A stretch of DNA of 64,000 nt from JAJYIW01 sp963781665 (GCA_963781665.1 CAWAGA010000002.1:4216001-4280000); one strand, 5' to 3'. Shown: positions 36,309 through 45,460, numbered from the stretch's first letter. Translations and numbers: made by a program. Notes: generated by a model not told the origin, from the sequence alone.

Positions 36309-37595
36309 ATGGAAACCAGAACTCCCATCAACCGCCGCAGGCTTGTCATCCATAATCTGATCAAGAGGATCATGATCTTTTTGACAGTATTTGGTCCGGC
36401 AACAATTACTGCCATGGCAGATAATGACGCATCTGGTGTGGCAACTTATTCGATTGCCGGATCCAAACTTGGTTATCCGATCCTTTTCCTCTTGGGCATC
36501 ATAACCATCCTATTGGGAGTCACGCAAGAGATGGGGATGCGCCTGACGGTGATCACCCACAAAGGATTAGGTGATCTTATCCGGGAGAAGTTTGGTGTCA
36601 GGGTTTCACTGCTTCTATTTGCCTGCCTGGTGATTGCCAACATGGGGACGATCATCGTCGATTTATCGGCGGTGAAAACCACCAGCCTGATTTTTCATCT
36701 TCCTACAGTCCCGTTGGTTATTTTCATCGTTCTAATCACTTTTTTCTTCGTCACCCGGGGCAGTTATAAATTGACCCAATCAGTGATGCTGTTGGCCTGC
36801 GTTTTTTACATTGTTTACATCTTCTCTGCGATCAAATCTAACCCGGATTGGGGTCTTGCATTAAGTAATATCGTTTATCCCCACGGAGTTACCTTTGATT
36901 CGACCTATATGCGCAATTACTTATTGATCGGAATGGGTGTACTTGGAACGACGATCACTCCTTGGGGACAGTTCTTCATAAGTAGTTTCGCTTACGACAA
37001 GAAAATTGAATCCGGAAATATCATCTATTCACAATTGGAAACATATTGGGGTGCTTTCCTGACCGATTTTTTCTCATTTTTCATGATCGTCGCTACAGCT
37101 GCTACCTTATTTGCCAATCAAATCCCGCTCGTATCAGGTGAACAAGCTGCCCTGGCGATCAGACCGTTTGCAGGGGAGCTGGCTGGCACACTTTTTGCGA
37201 TTGGCATTTTAAATTCCGGGTTCATGGGGATCATGATTATTTCATTATCGACTGCGTATGCTTTCTCTGAATTTTTTGGTGTTTCAGGAAGTTTAAACTC
37301 TTCTTTCCGCCAAAGTAAAACATTTTATTTTATTTTTTTAAGCCAACTGGTCGTCGCTACCCTGGCAATTTTCATTCCAGGGGTCTCACTCTTCTCCCTG
37401 GCGGTCGCCATGCAGACGATTAATGCCATGGCCTTACCCCTCGTATTTTATTATTTGATCAGGTTGACCAGCAACCGCAAATTAATGGGGAAATACAGCA
37501 ACAGCGGTTTTCAGCGATATTTTGCCACAGTGCTATCGATCATCATCGTGATTGCCTCAATATTTACCCTGGTAACTACATTCTTAAAATTCTAA
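36309..37595 (+). CDS. Nramp-family divalent metal transporter
   Basis: A 428-residue, 11-helix integral membrane protein. The first helix has the Nramp signature PATITAMADNDASGVATYS, a variant of the DPGN metal site in which the metal-binding residues read DND. A later helix carries NSGFMGIMIISLSTAYAFSE in place of the MPH motif. These changes resemble the bacterial Mg2+ or non-canonical Nramp-related clade, which would fit the linked MgtE-N/CBS protein. It probably imports Mg2+, Mn2+ or Fe2+ using H+. Ends before a strong terminator at 37666. Confidence 0.87.
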   Translation: METRTPINRRRLVIHNLIKRIMIFLTVFGPATITAMADNDASGVATYSIAGSKLGYPILFLLGIITILLGVTQEMGMRLTVITHKGLGDLIREKFGVRVSLLLFACLVIANMGTIIVDLSAVKTTSLIFHLPTVPLVIFIVLITFFFVTRGSYKLTQSVMLLACVFYIVYIFSAIKSNPDWGLALSNIVYPHGVTFDSTYMRNYLLIGMGVLGTTITPWGQFFISSFAYDKKIESGNIIYSQLETYWGAFLTDFFSFFMIVATAATLFANQIPLVSGEQAALAIRPFAGELAGTLFAIGILNSGFMGIMIISLSTAYAFSEFFGVSGSLNSSFRQSKTFYFIFLSQLVVATLAIFIPGVSLFSLAVAMQTINAMALPLVFYYLIRLTSNRKLMGKYSNSGFQRYFATVLSIIIVIASIFTLVTTFLKF

Positions 37596-37665
37596 ATACA
37601 TTCGTCAATCTACAATCGTGAAGTAAGGACTAGCAGGTATGGGGGATTTGCCTGGCGGGAGATGC

Positions 37666-37706
37666 CCGGGAAAGTGCTTTTTTCTTTCCCGGTGTGACAT
37701 TTTTTA
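37666..37706 (+). terminator. Rho-independent terminator after Nramp gene
   Basis: CCGGGAAAG and CTTTCCCGG form a perfect 9-bp stem with a 9-base loop, followed by TGTGACATTTTTTA. It separates the metal-transport pair from the sugar island. The rest of the 318-base gap (37707-37913) is A/T-rich leader with GAAAGGAGG at 37809 and the binding-protein ribosome binding site AGAGGAG. Confidence 0.75.
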
Positions 37707-37913
37707 GACAGCTTATACAAATCATCTACTTAAGTTAAGGTTCGTTTAAAGTCGGGTACTTTTTATAGTTTTAAAATCATAATTAAGAACAGGGTGGCAT
37801 GATTCCCGAAAGGAGGCAAGCATTTCTATATTAAAAAGGTGGGATTGTTAGGAACCGCTTTCTATGGGGTATTACAAATAATATTGTTAATTATGCAAGA
37901 GGAGAGCTAATTT

Positions 37914-39437
37914 ATGTCTAGAAAATTTATAAATGTATTGGGCATTGTCGTGATGGCCATGATGTTGTTGTCAGCCTGTGCGCCTACCGCGAATGCCCAA
38001 CCGACTTCTGGTGTTACTTCGGTGCCAACATCCAGCAGCACCGGTACGACTGCCCCTACTACGGCAGTAACTCCAACCACAGAAGCAACCACGGCAGCTA
38101 CCGGAACCAGTGCTCCAACAGCAACAACGTCCGGTCCGACAGCGGTACCAACCCAACTGCCAACGCCGACCTATGCCACGAATTCAGCAGCTGAAAGTGC
38201 AGCTCTTGCAGCAGCCGGTGGCCAGAAAATTGGTGGATCAGTTTCATTCGTTGGACCATGGGGTGGAGCAGAACAAAATGCCTTCACCTCTGTTATCCAG
38301 CCTTTTGAAGCTGCGACCGGGATTACCGTTAACTATACCGGCTCACGAGATGTAAGCTCACTGCTGGTCACACGGGTGACTGCTGGAAACCCACCGGACC
38401 TAGCGGATTTCTCTACACCCGGTTTGCTTGCTCAGTTCCAATCCCAGGGTTCTCTCCAGGATTTAAGTAAAATTCTAGATATGAACACGATCAACCAACA
38501 GTACGCTAAAACCTGGGTTAACCTCGGAACCTTTGGTGGTCAATTTGTAGCGATCACATTCAAGGCCGCCCTCAAGGGGTTGATCTGGTATGATCCTAAG
38601 GTCTGGGCTGCTGATAATCTTACCATCCCCACTACCTGGGATCAGTTGATCACTCTTTCCAAGACATTGGAGAGCCAGGGGAAAACTCCCTGGTGTATTG
38701 CTGTCGGCAGCGGCTCTGCCAGTGGTTGGCCTGGTACGGACTGGCTCGAAGATATCGTTTTGCGCCAATCTGGACTTTCAGTTTACAACCAGTGGTGGCA
38801 GGGTAAGATCGCCTGGTCTTCCCCACAAATTACCCAGGCCTGGAAGACCTGGGGTCAGATCGTAGCCGATCCGAAAATGCTCTACGGTGGTGTTAACCGA
38901 ACCCTTTCCACCAATTTTGCTAATGATGCCGACCCATTGTTTACCAGCACCCCGGGATGCTATATGGAACACCAGGCCAGCTTCATGTCGGGATTTATCC
39001 AGACTGACAATCCCAAACTGGTAGCCGGTACAGATTACAACTTCTTTATGTTCCCGCCGTTCACTGCCGGTGGTGCAAATAGCGTTGAGATTGCCGGCGA
39101 CTTAATTGGGGCTTTCACCAACACCCCCCAGGCACAGGCTTTAGTTAAATACCTGGCAACCCCTCAGGCTCAGGATATCTGGGCGAAGATCGGTGGTGGT
39201 TACCTCTCGGCTAATAACCAGGTTCCAGCCACAGATTACCCCGATGTTCTCAGCCAGAGTCAAGCCAAGATCATGGGCAATGCCCAGGTGGCTGCTTTCG
39301 ATGCATCTGACCAGATGCCTTCAGCTATGACAAATGCTTTTTATTCGGCAGTTCTGGATTACATCCAGACTCCTTCTAACTTGACGAGCATTTTGCAGAA
39401 CCTGGATACTACCCAGAAAAGCGCTTACACTCCCTAA
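37914..39437 (+). CDS. ABC sugar transporter substrate-binding lipoprotein
   Basis: A 507-residue extracytoplasmic solute-binding protein of the family 1 (MalE/UgpB-like) type. The signal peptide ends in the lipobox LLSAC at Cys 23, so it is membrane-anchored. A 55-residue Thr/Ser/Ala/Pro linker follows (TSVPTSSSTGTTAPTTAV), typical of Chloroflexota surface lipoproteins. The mature part has GGSVSFVGPWGG, VIQPFEAATGITVNYTGS, and NPPDLADFSTPG. The aromatic-rich ligand cleft suggests an oligosaccharide. Two permeases follow after an intergenic hairpin; no ATPase is encoded, so a shared MsmK/MalK-type ATPase elsewhere must energise it. Confidence 0.92.
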   Translation: MSRKFINVLGIVVMAMMLLSACAPTANAQPTSGVTSVPTSSSTGTTAPTTAVTPTTEATTAATGTSAPTATTSGPTAVPTQLPTPTYATNSAAESAALAAAGGQKIGGSVSFVGPWGGAEQNAFTSVIQPFEAATGITVNYTGSRDVSSLLVTRVTAGNPPDLADFSTPGLLAQFQSQGSLQDLSKILDMNTINQQYAKTWVNLGTFGGQFVAITFKAALKGLIWYDPKVWAADNLTIPTTWDQLITLSKTLESQGKTPWCIAVGSGSASGWPGTDWLEDIVLRQSGLSVYNQWWQGKIAWSSPQITQAWKTWGQIVADPKMLYGGVNRTLSTNFANDADPLFTSTPGCYMEHQASFMSGFIQTDNPKLVAGTDYNFFMFPPFTAGGANSVEIAGDLIGAFTNTPQAQALVKYLATPQAQDIWAKIGGGYLSANNQVPATDYPDVLSQSQAKIMGNAQVAAFDASDQMPSAMTNAFYSAVLDYIQTPSNLTSILQNLDTTQKSAYTP

Positions 39438-39451
39438 TCGAATTTCAATTT

Positions 39452-39483
39452 ATGAAACGGCGATCATCAGATCGCCGTTTCAT
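39452..39483 (+). terminator. Intra-operon hairpin / attenuator
   Basis: ATGAAACGGCGAT and ATCGCCGTTTCAT form a perfect 13-bp stem, followed by TTTTATG. Lying between the binding protein and its permeases, it probably stops most transcripts or protects the 3' end, giving excess binding protein over permease. Confidence 0.8.
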
Positions 39484-39500
39484 TTTATGAAGGAAAAAAA

Positions 39501-40478
39501 ATGTTGTTAGGTTCTCGGGTACTCACGGCTATTGTTGTTGTGGTGGGAGTGCCGGCGATTTTATCGGCTTATATTTACCTGGTGGAATGGTCCGTGGGTA
39601 AACTGCCATTTGCGCTTCAGCCTAAGGTTCGCCCGTGGTTGTGGTTGATGCCGGCGTTGATTTTAATGGGCGTTTTTCTATTATATCCAGCCCTTGATAC
39701 GATTTACCTCAGTTTTTTTAGTTCCAACGGAAAGGAATTTGTTGGACTGGGCAATTACACTTATTTTTTCTCAACTTCGGGTACGCTGACTGCGCTGAGA
39801 AACAATGCCTATTGGTTGGTTTTCCTGACAATTTTTACAGTAGCCCTCGGATTGGTGTTCGCGGTCTTATTTGACCGAGTAAAGTATGAAGCCACTGCCA
39901 AGGGAATCCTCTTCCTGCCGATGGCGATCTCTTTCACAGCTGCCAGTATCATCTGGAAACTGATGTACGATTACCAACCGGCGGGAGCTGCCCAAACCGG
40001 CACCCTCAACCAGATTATTACGATGTTTGGAGGCCAGCCCGTTGCCTGGATAATCAACCCCAGCATTAACAACCCTGCCCTGATCTGGGTTGGCATCTGG
40101 ATGTGGACCGGTTTTTCGGTGGTCATCCTATCAGCCGGCTTGAAAGGAATCCCGACTGAAATCATCGAAGCAGCTCGGGTAGATGGGGCGAATGAATGGC
40201 AAATCTTTCGGCGGATCATCACACCCATGATGAGCACTACCATTGTGGTTGTTGGTACGACAATGGTCATTAATGCCCTAAAAATCTTCGATATTATCTA
40301 CGTGATGACCGGTGGATTTTTTCATACCCAGGTATTAGCAGTGCAAATGTATATCGAAATGTTTACCAATTTTGCCTTTGGCCATGCCGCAGCTGTGGCC
40401 ACCGTCCTGCTGTTAACCATTATTCCTTTCATGCTTATTAATATCCGCCGCTTCCGAGAACAGGAGAAGATCCGATGA
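39501..40478 (+). CDS. ABC sugar transporter permease, MalF/UgpA-like
   Basis: A 325-residue permease with an extra N-terminal helix pair (VLTAIVVVVGVPAILSAYIY) ahead of the usual six-helix core. The EAA loop that touches the ATPase is EAARVDGANEWQIFRRI. Other landmarks: WLMPALILMGVFLLYP, GLGNYTYFF and LFLPMAISFTAASIIWKLMY. It starts with ATG 39501 after GAAGGAAAAA and overlaps the next permease by 4 bases. It forms half of the translocation pore for the lipoprotein-bound sugar. Confidence 0.92.
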   Translation: MLLGSRVLTAIVVVVGVPAILSAYIYLVEWSVGKLPFALQPKVRPWLWLMPALILMGVFLLYPALDTIYLSFFSSNGKEFVGLGNYTYFFSTSGTLTALRNNAYWLVFLTIFTVALGLVFAVLFDRVKYEATAKGILFLPMAISFTAASIIWKLMYDYQPAGAAQTGTLNQIITMFGGQPVAWIINPSINNPALIWVGIWMWTGFSVVILSAGLKGIPTEIIEAARVDGANEWQIFRRIITPMMSTTIVVVGTTMVINALKIFDIIYVMTGGFFHTQVLAVQMYIEMFTNFAFGHAAAVATVLLLTIIPFMLINIRRFREQEKIR

Positions 40479-41368
40479 CCACCAGAATTGAAAATGCATC
40501 CAAAGCTGTTACAGATGCTCCCCCCCGGCGTGGGCGAAATCTGGCACGTATCCCCCTGCATCTGGTCATTATTTTGGTTTGTATCATCTGGCTTGTGCCA
40601 ACGGTAGCGCTATTGGTCAGTTCATTCCGGCCAATCAATCTCATTGCGACAACCGGTTGGTGGACGGCCCTCAAACCACCGTTTAATTTCAATCTGAACC
40701 TGTACATTCAAGATCTGACCCAGGTTGGTTTAGGAACGTCATTTCTCAACAGCCTATTTATTACCATTCCGGCTACCATCATTCCGATTATGGTGGCAGC
40801 TTTTGCCGCTTATGCATTCGCCTGGATGGATTTTCCGGGTCGGAATGTATTGTTTGTGGTCGTGGTGGGGTTGCTGGTCGTCCCCTTACAAATGACCTTG
40901 ATCCCTGTGTTGAAGATCTTCAACGGTCTACACCTGAGTGGGACATTGCCAGGAATATGGCTGGCACATACCGGTTATGGGTTGCCATTTGCGATCTACC
41001 TGCTGCGAAACTTTTTTGGGAATCTTCCCCGAGAGATGTTGGAATCAGCTTATCTGGATGGAGCATCCAGCTATACTGCGTTCTTTGATCTGGTCCTCCC
41101 GACTTCGGTACCAGCGTTGGCTTCACTTGCTATTTTCCAATTCATGTGGGTCTGGAATGACCTCTTAGTTGCCTTGATTTATCTGGGCAGCAATCCCCAG
41201 CTGGAACCAATGACCCTGAATATCGCCAACCTGGTCAGCTCTTTAGGTGCTGGCTGGCAATTATTGACTGCCGCTGCTTTTCTTTCGATGCTTTTACCGC
41301 TCTTCATTTTCTTTGCACTGCAGCGTTATTTCGTGCGCGGCATCCTGGCTGGCTCCGTTAAAGGGTAA
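40475..41368 (+). CDS. ABC sugar transporter permease, MalG/UgpE-like
   Basis: A 297-residue six-helix permease overlapping the preceding one by 4 bases (ATGA). Landmarks: LLVSSFRPI, AYAFAWMDFPGRN, MTLIPVLKIFNGLHLSGT, and the EAA-type loop LESAYLDGASSYTAFFDLVLP. Ends RYFVRGILAGSVKG, the normal C-terminus of this family. It completes the permease heterodimer. Confidence 0.92.
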   Translation: MTTRIENASKAVTDAPPRRGRNLARIPLHLVIILVCIIWLVPTVALLVSSFRPINLIATTGWWTALKPPFNFNLNLYIQDLTQVGLGTSFLNSLFITIPATIIPIMVAAFAAYAFAWMDFPGRNVLFVVVVGLLVVPLQMTLIPVLKIFNGLHLSGTLPGIWLAHTGYGLPFAIYLLRNFFGNLPREMLESAYLDGASSYTAFFDLVLPTSVPALASLAIFQFMWVWNDLLVALIYLGSNPQLEPMTLNIANLVSSLGAGWQLLTAAAFLSMLLPLFIFFALQRYFVRGILAGSVKG

Positions 41369-41462
41369 CCGTATATGGTCAAACCAGGAAAAATGAGGTC
41401 GATTCCGCCATATCAATGCTATAATATTCGGCTGATATAAGTCTTTTCGACCTCGAGGATGT

Positions 41463-42584
41463 ATGAAAACCATTACCCCCTGCCGGCCTAAATGGAAAGG
41501 TCTTTTATCTGACCGCGAGCGTTTCATTCGTCAGATGCATTACCAACCCATCGATCGTTCTTTCAACATGGAATTTGGTTATTGGGATGAGAATTTTAAG
41601 CTTTGGTCCATCTTTACAGATAACCAAATCACATCCAATGAAGAAGCTGATCGTTACTTCAATTTTGACCGGTTAGAGACAGTTGCTGGAACTACCTGGA
41701 TGAGCCCGATTTTTGAAAACAGGGTCGTTGAGGTGCGTGATAACCATAAAATATTGATCAACGAAGATGGCCTGTATGCTGAAGTACCTCTCGATGGTCA
41801 CGACACAATCCCCCATTACATAAAATCTTCGATCAAAACACCCGATGATTGGAAAAAAGTAAAAGCTGAGCGGTTTCGCCGGGATGACCCCACTCGAAAA
41901 ATAGATATCGCCGCCCTTAAGAAAGTCCACGATGGCAGGGATTATCCTTTAGGTGTATGGGTCGGCTCGATGATCGGAAAAGTCCGCGACATGCTGACCT
42001 TTGAGGGTCTGGCTTATGCCACCTTCGATTACCCGGCAATGGTCGAGGATATGGTTGAGACGTCTTGCCAGATCGTAGAAGACGAGCTTGACCAGCTGTT
42101 GCCGCATTTTGACTTTGATTTTGCTTCGGGCTGGGAGGATATCGCTTACAAAGGAGGCCCGATTGTTTCAGTTAAATTCTTCAAGAACATTGTCATGCCG
42201 CGCTACAAGCGAATCCATGCAAAATTGAAATCTGCAGGGATTGACATCTGGTGGATCGATTGCGACGGCGATGTACGCCCGATCCTGCCGTATATGATGG
42301 AAGGCGGCGTTAACTGCCTGTTCCCCTACGAAGTGAACTCATGCACCCATCCTGCAGAGCTGCTGGCCGAATATGGCAAGGACCTGCTCATGATGGGAGG
42401 TGTGGATAAGATAGCCCTGGGAAACGGACGAGACGCCATCAAGGCATATCTTGATTCGATTGCACCTCTGGTCGAACGGGGCGGATACATCCCCTTTGTC
42501 GACCATCGCTGTCCTCCAAACGTTACGCCGGAAGATTACATCTTTTACCTGGATCTGAAAGAGCAAATGTTTGGAATGAAATAA
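41463..42584 (+). CDS. Uroporphyrinogen decarboxylase (URO-D) family protein
   Basis: A 373-residue TIM-barrel protein of the URO-D/MtaA/CmuA superfamily but not a heme-pathway HemE: it lacks the HemE N-terminal PVWxMRQAG motif and instead reads LLSDRERFIRQMHYQPIDRS. The C-terminal third (KSAGIDIWWIDCDGDVRPIL, FPYEVNSCTHPAELL, MMGGVDKIALGNG) fits the cobalamin- or zinc-dependent methyltransferase branch. Members of this clade are often found beside sugar ABC systems in Anaerolineae and their substrates are unknown. A TATAAT box lies at 41420-41425 and a terminator at 42624. Its position between the ABC operon and a DUF362 protein suggests one-carbon or redox work on an imported compound. Confidence 0.82.
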   Translation: MKTITPCRPKWKGLLSDRERFIRQMHYQPIDRSFNMEFGYWDENFKLWSIFTDNQITSNEEADRYFNFDRLETVAGTTWMSPIFENRVVEVRDNHKILINEDGLYAEVPLDGHDTIPHYIKSSIKTPDDWKKVKAERFRRDDPTRKIDIAALKKVHDGRDYPLGVWVGSMIGKVRDMLTFEGLAYATFDYPAMVEDMVETSCQIVEDELDQLLPHFDFDFASGWEDIAYKGGPIVSVKFFKNIVMPRYKRIHAKLKSAGIDIWWIDCDGDVRPILPYMMEGGVNCLFPYEVNSCTHPAELLAEYGKDLLMMGGVDKIALGNGRDAIKAYLDSIAPLVERGGYIPFVDHRCPPNVTPEDYIFYLDLKEQMFGMK

Positions 42585-42623
42585 CTGAGAAAAAATCACA
42601 TTTTCGTTGGTAATAAAAAGTAA

Positions 42624-42658
42624 CAGGCTCTGAAGGGTTGCAAAACCTTCAGAGCCTG
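42624..42658. terminator. Convergent-gene terminator hairpin
   Basis: CAGGCTCTGAAGG and CCTTCAGAGCCTG make a perfect 13-bp stem with a 9-base loop between the URO-D gene (plus) and the DUF362 gene (minus). Confidence 0.8.
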
Positions 42659-42686
42659 TCTGCGTCAATATTCTTATAGCTCTTGG

Positions 42687-43850
42687 CTAATTCGCCGGTA
42701 TATAGCCCATCGGCGCTGGTTTAATTTCCTCAACCGGTAGAACGTCGACCAGCTCATAATCGCGAGAGCCCATCCCCAGCGCTTCTCCATATTCGAGCAC
42801 CTTGTAAGGGTCCTTGAATGGTCCGTGCAGCCAGGCGAAAGGATGGCCCTGACGGGTATGAACTTCTAGAGAGGTGGGAATGTTCTCTTCGATCAGCCGG
42901 CTTTTTGCAGTCATATCCAAGACAGCCTGTTCAATCGCGATGATGTCGTCTGAGCCAAAAATGCCAGCATCCGGTAGGATGGGCATCGATGTGAACCCGA
43001 AACAATCACAAACGGGTGTTAATTGGGTTGCCAGGCTCAGGTGAACAGCCTTACCGGGTTCGAAAGTGTCCATCACCAGTGCAGCGCTGATGGCATTGGA
43101 TTCCATAAATGTATGGAAATTGATCGGATCGATCTTGAGGCTCCCGGGCGGGGCTACCTGCAAGCAGCGACCGCACTGGTTGCAGTTGTTTAGATGCAGA
43201 TGCAGTTCTCCAGGATTTTGCCTGTCGTCAACTAATGCACCGAATGGGCAGGCAGCTTTAACCCGATTGCGCGTGGCATCATCCGGGCACATCTCACTGA
43301 ACCAATAACGGTCATATTCGCAGGTATCGTGCATGGCACTGCGGGTCCTGCCTGTCATACAGCCCAATGCCAGGTTCTTGATGCAGCCGCCAAACCCGGT
43401 GAAAGGATGGCCTTTGATGTGGGCAAAGTTGACCAGGAAAGTGGCGTCTTTGATCATGCCAGCCATTTCCCACACTTTCATGTTCTTGTACTCTTTCTCA
43501 ACCGGATAAAAATAGCGGTCATTTGGACCTGCTACCGGATAAATTGGGCATCCCAGAGTTTCGTAAGTGTAGCCACGTGCTTCAGCGCCGGCAACGTCCA
43601 GATTGATGTCGCCTACAAATGGTTTTCCTCCGCCATCTTTGATCGCCTTAACAACCTTGCGGATGAAAATCGGATGGATGGTCGAATAACCGATATTGCC
43701 ACCTGAGTGGATTTTGATCGCTACTGTTTCCCCTTTGACTCGATCTCGCAAGCCGAGCCGGTCGATGATTATATCAAGTTTGGCGGGCAAAGTCTCATTT
43801 GCTTCCAACCGGGCCTGGCGAGGAGAGCCATAATAAACAACACTCGGCAT
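42687..43850 (-). CDS. DUF362-domain protein with ferredoxin-like cysteines
   Basis: A 387-residue protein whose first 240 residues match DUF362: VAIKIHSGGNIGYSTIHPIF, ARGYTYETLGCPIYPVAG, VNFAHIKGHPFTGFGGCIKN, LALGCMTGRTRSAMH. Cysteines in AACPFGALVDD and LNNCNQCGRCLQVAPPG look like a partial [4Fe-4S] ferredoxin insertion (CxxCxxC plus a distal CP). DUF362 proteins are cytosolic, suspected of electron transfer, and of unproved activity. ATG 43850 with AGGAGAA. Convergent with the URO-D gene; functional linkage is inferred only from adjacency. Confidence 0.82.
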   Translation of the reverse strand: MPSVVYYGSPRQARLEANETLPAKLDIIIDRLGLRDRVKGETVAIKIHSGGNIGYSTIHPIFIRKVVKAIKDGGGKPFVGDINLDVAGAEARGYTYETLGCPIYPVAGPNDRYFYPVEKEYKNMKVWEMAGMIKDATFLVNFAHIKGHPFTGFGGCIKNLALGCMTGRTRSAMHDTCEYDRYWFSEMCPDDATRNRVKAACPFGALVDDRQNPGELHLHLNNCNQCGRCLQVAPPGSLKIDPINFHTFMESNAISAALVMDTFEPGKAVHLSLATQLTPVCDCFGFTSMPILPDAGIFGSDDIIAIEQAVLDMTAKSRLIEENIPTSLEVHTRQGHPFAWLHGPFKDPYKVLEYGEALGMGSRDYELVDVLPVEEIKPAPMGYIPAN

Positions 43851-44032
43851 GATGCATTCTCCTATTAATATTTTTTTTTACGTGTGTAGAAAGATTGTAC
43901 TACAGACATTCTCAGTTAGGCCAAAATGATTCACATTATCTACGCAATTATCCGCCATATTTAAGCTATAAAAAACAATTTTGACAGAACCAATATTAAT
44001 TCCAAACAAGGGGAAAAAAAGCACAGGTTGCT

Positions 44033-44335
44033 TTGGCACGAATTTTATTGACCATTAACCTCGCCGGTGTTTTGGTAGGCGGTGGGATCATTTTATTTAA
44101 CGACAGTTTTCCTGTTGGATATCACGCCGGGTTGACCCTAGTGAATTCAAGTGTGGCCTCCGGGAATACTCCCCAGATGCCATATTATGACGGCACCGGC
44201 CTTGGTTTGGCGATCGCCCGTCAATTGGTACAGGCTCATGGGGGTCACATCAGTATAACCAGCCAGCTCGAGAAAGGAACCACATTCACCATTGATTTAC
44301 CACTAATGGTAGACGAGGAGATGGATAATCCTTAG
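44033..44335 (+). pseudogene. Histidine kinase C-terminal (HATPase) fragment
   Basis: The last 50 residues (GTGLGLAIARQLVQAHGGHI, SITSQLEKGTTFTIDLPL) are the G-boxes and end of a sensor histidine kinase ATPase domain. The first 45 residues are unlike any kinase (one hydrophobic stretch, LAGVLVGGGIILF). There is no N-box or phospho-His, so the fragment cannot signal by itself. A truncated remnant of a larger kinase; 15 bases separate it from the EamA gene. Confidence 0.7.
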
Positions 44336-44350
44336 TATAATTTCACTTCT

Positions 44351-45247
44351 ATGAAGTTTCCTTACCTCATCTCTCGCGCCGCCCCATCATCGGTGCGCTT
44401 GAGAGCCGATCTGGCGCTTTTATTCGCTGCTGTAGTATGGGGGACTGGATTTGCTGCTCAGCGATTGGCTGCTGCCCATATCGGCATCTTTTTCTTTAAT
44501 GGCATTCGTTTTCTAATTGGGGCAATGGTCTTATTGCTCATCCTCAAGTTTCGCCTTCGAATCGAACGCCGTTATCTGCCATGGGTTTTTCTGGCAGGGG
44601 GCCTTTTATTTTGTGCTGGCAGTTTCCAACAAGCAGGAATGCTGACAACGACAGCTTCCAATGCCGGGTTTATCACCGGTCTATATACCATTCTGGTCCC
44701 CATTGTGCTGTTCGTCGGCTGGCGCAGACGGGTTAACCGGCGGATTTGGTTGGCGGCTGGCATTGCAGTTGGCGGAAGCTTGCTTCTCAGCCTGGGAGGA
44801 TTTTCGAAACCGGCGGTTGGTGATTTATTGGAATTAGCAGGCGCTCTGATGTGGGCTTTCCACATTATCGTTATCACCCATCTGGCAAATCGAATCGATC
44901 CCATCCAATTCAATGCCGGCCAACTCCTCGTGGGAGGAGCGTTAAACGTCCTGGCAAGCCTGATTTTTGAAGGTACGTATTCGTTCGGCAGTATGCTGCC
45001 GATCTTTTGGGTGGTCCTATACAGCGGCCTGATTCCGGTGGGGATCGGCTTTACCCTCCAGGTAATTGGGCAGAAACATGCGCCTCCTTCAGATGCTGCC
45101 CTTATTATGTCAATGGAAGCGGTTTTTGGTGCTATTTCCGGGCTTATTTTTCTGGGGGAGACGCTTGCCTGGGTTCAGATTTTTGGTTGTGCATTGATTT
45201 TTGGAGCCATTCTCCTGTCACAATATGCAGGACTGAAAGAGGGTTAA
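44351..45247 (+). CDS. EamA/DMT-superfamily transporter
   Basis: A 298-residue, ten-helix exporter with two EamA repeats: LALLFAAVVWGTGFAAQRLA (start of repeat 1) and LLELAGALMWAFHIIVITHL (start of repeat 2). GFITGLYTILVPIVLF and PSDAALIMSMEAVFGAISG are the family's conserved helix ends. It exports or imports small metabolites (amino acids, nucleotide sugars). Specificity is unknown. A hairpin follows at 45253. Confidence 0.9.
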   Translation: MKFPYLISRAAPSSVRLRADLALLFAAVVWGTGFAAQRLAAAHIGIFFFNGIRFLIGAMVLLLILKFRLRIERRYLPWVFLAGGLLFCAGSFQQAGMLTTTASNAGFITGLYTILVPIVLFVGWRRRVNRRIWLAAGIAVGGSLLLSLGGFSKPAVGDLLELAGALMWAFHIIVITHLANRIDPIQFNAGQLLVGGALNVLASLIFEGTYSFGSMLPIFWVVLYSGLIPVGIGFTLQVIGQKHAPPSDAALIMSMEAVFGAISGLIFLGETLAWVQIFGCALIFGAILLSQYAGLKEG

Positions 45248-45252
45248 ACAGG

Positions 45253-45282
45253 GCCTCCCCTGCTGCGTCAGGCAGGGGAGGC
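45253..45282 (+). terminator. Terminator-like hairpin after EamA gene
   Basis: GCCTCCCCTGC and GCAGGGGAGGC form a perfect 11-bp G/C-rich stem with an 8-base loop, but no U tract follows (AACTGCGATC), so it may need Rho or may protect the 3' end. Confidence 0.6.
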
Positions 45283-45416
45283 AACTGCGATCTAGGAGGA
45301 GAAGAAGTACCCCATTTGTTCCACGACTATAGTGTACGTCAGCAAAATGAACGCAAGATGAAATATATGATGTTTGTGAAATTAGTCTTTATTAATTTAA
45401 AGCGTTTCTGGTAGGA

Positions 45417-45422
45417 TATAAT
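45417..45422 (+). promoter_or_regulatory. -10 box upstream of alpha-L-fucosidase
   Basis: TATAAT, 39 bases before the fucosidase ATG, with a weak TTTAAA at 45396. AAGCGTTTC between the two resembles half of a LacI-family operator. Confidence 0.4.
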
Positions 45423-45460
45423 CACCCAAAATACTGAGATTGCCCGGTTCGGAGGAAATA

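Noticed and set aside
37980..38160. Thr/Ala/Pro repeats at the binding-protein N-terminus as a tandem repeat or mobile element
   Set aside because: They encode an ordinary lipoprotein linker; codons vary and no exact DNA repeat unit is present.
41463..42584. HemE uroporphyrinogen decarboxylase of heme synthesis
   Set aside because: The diagnostic HemE N-terminal motif is absent and no other heme gene is adjacent.
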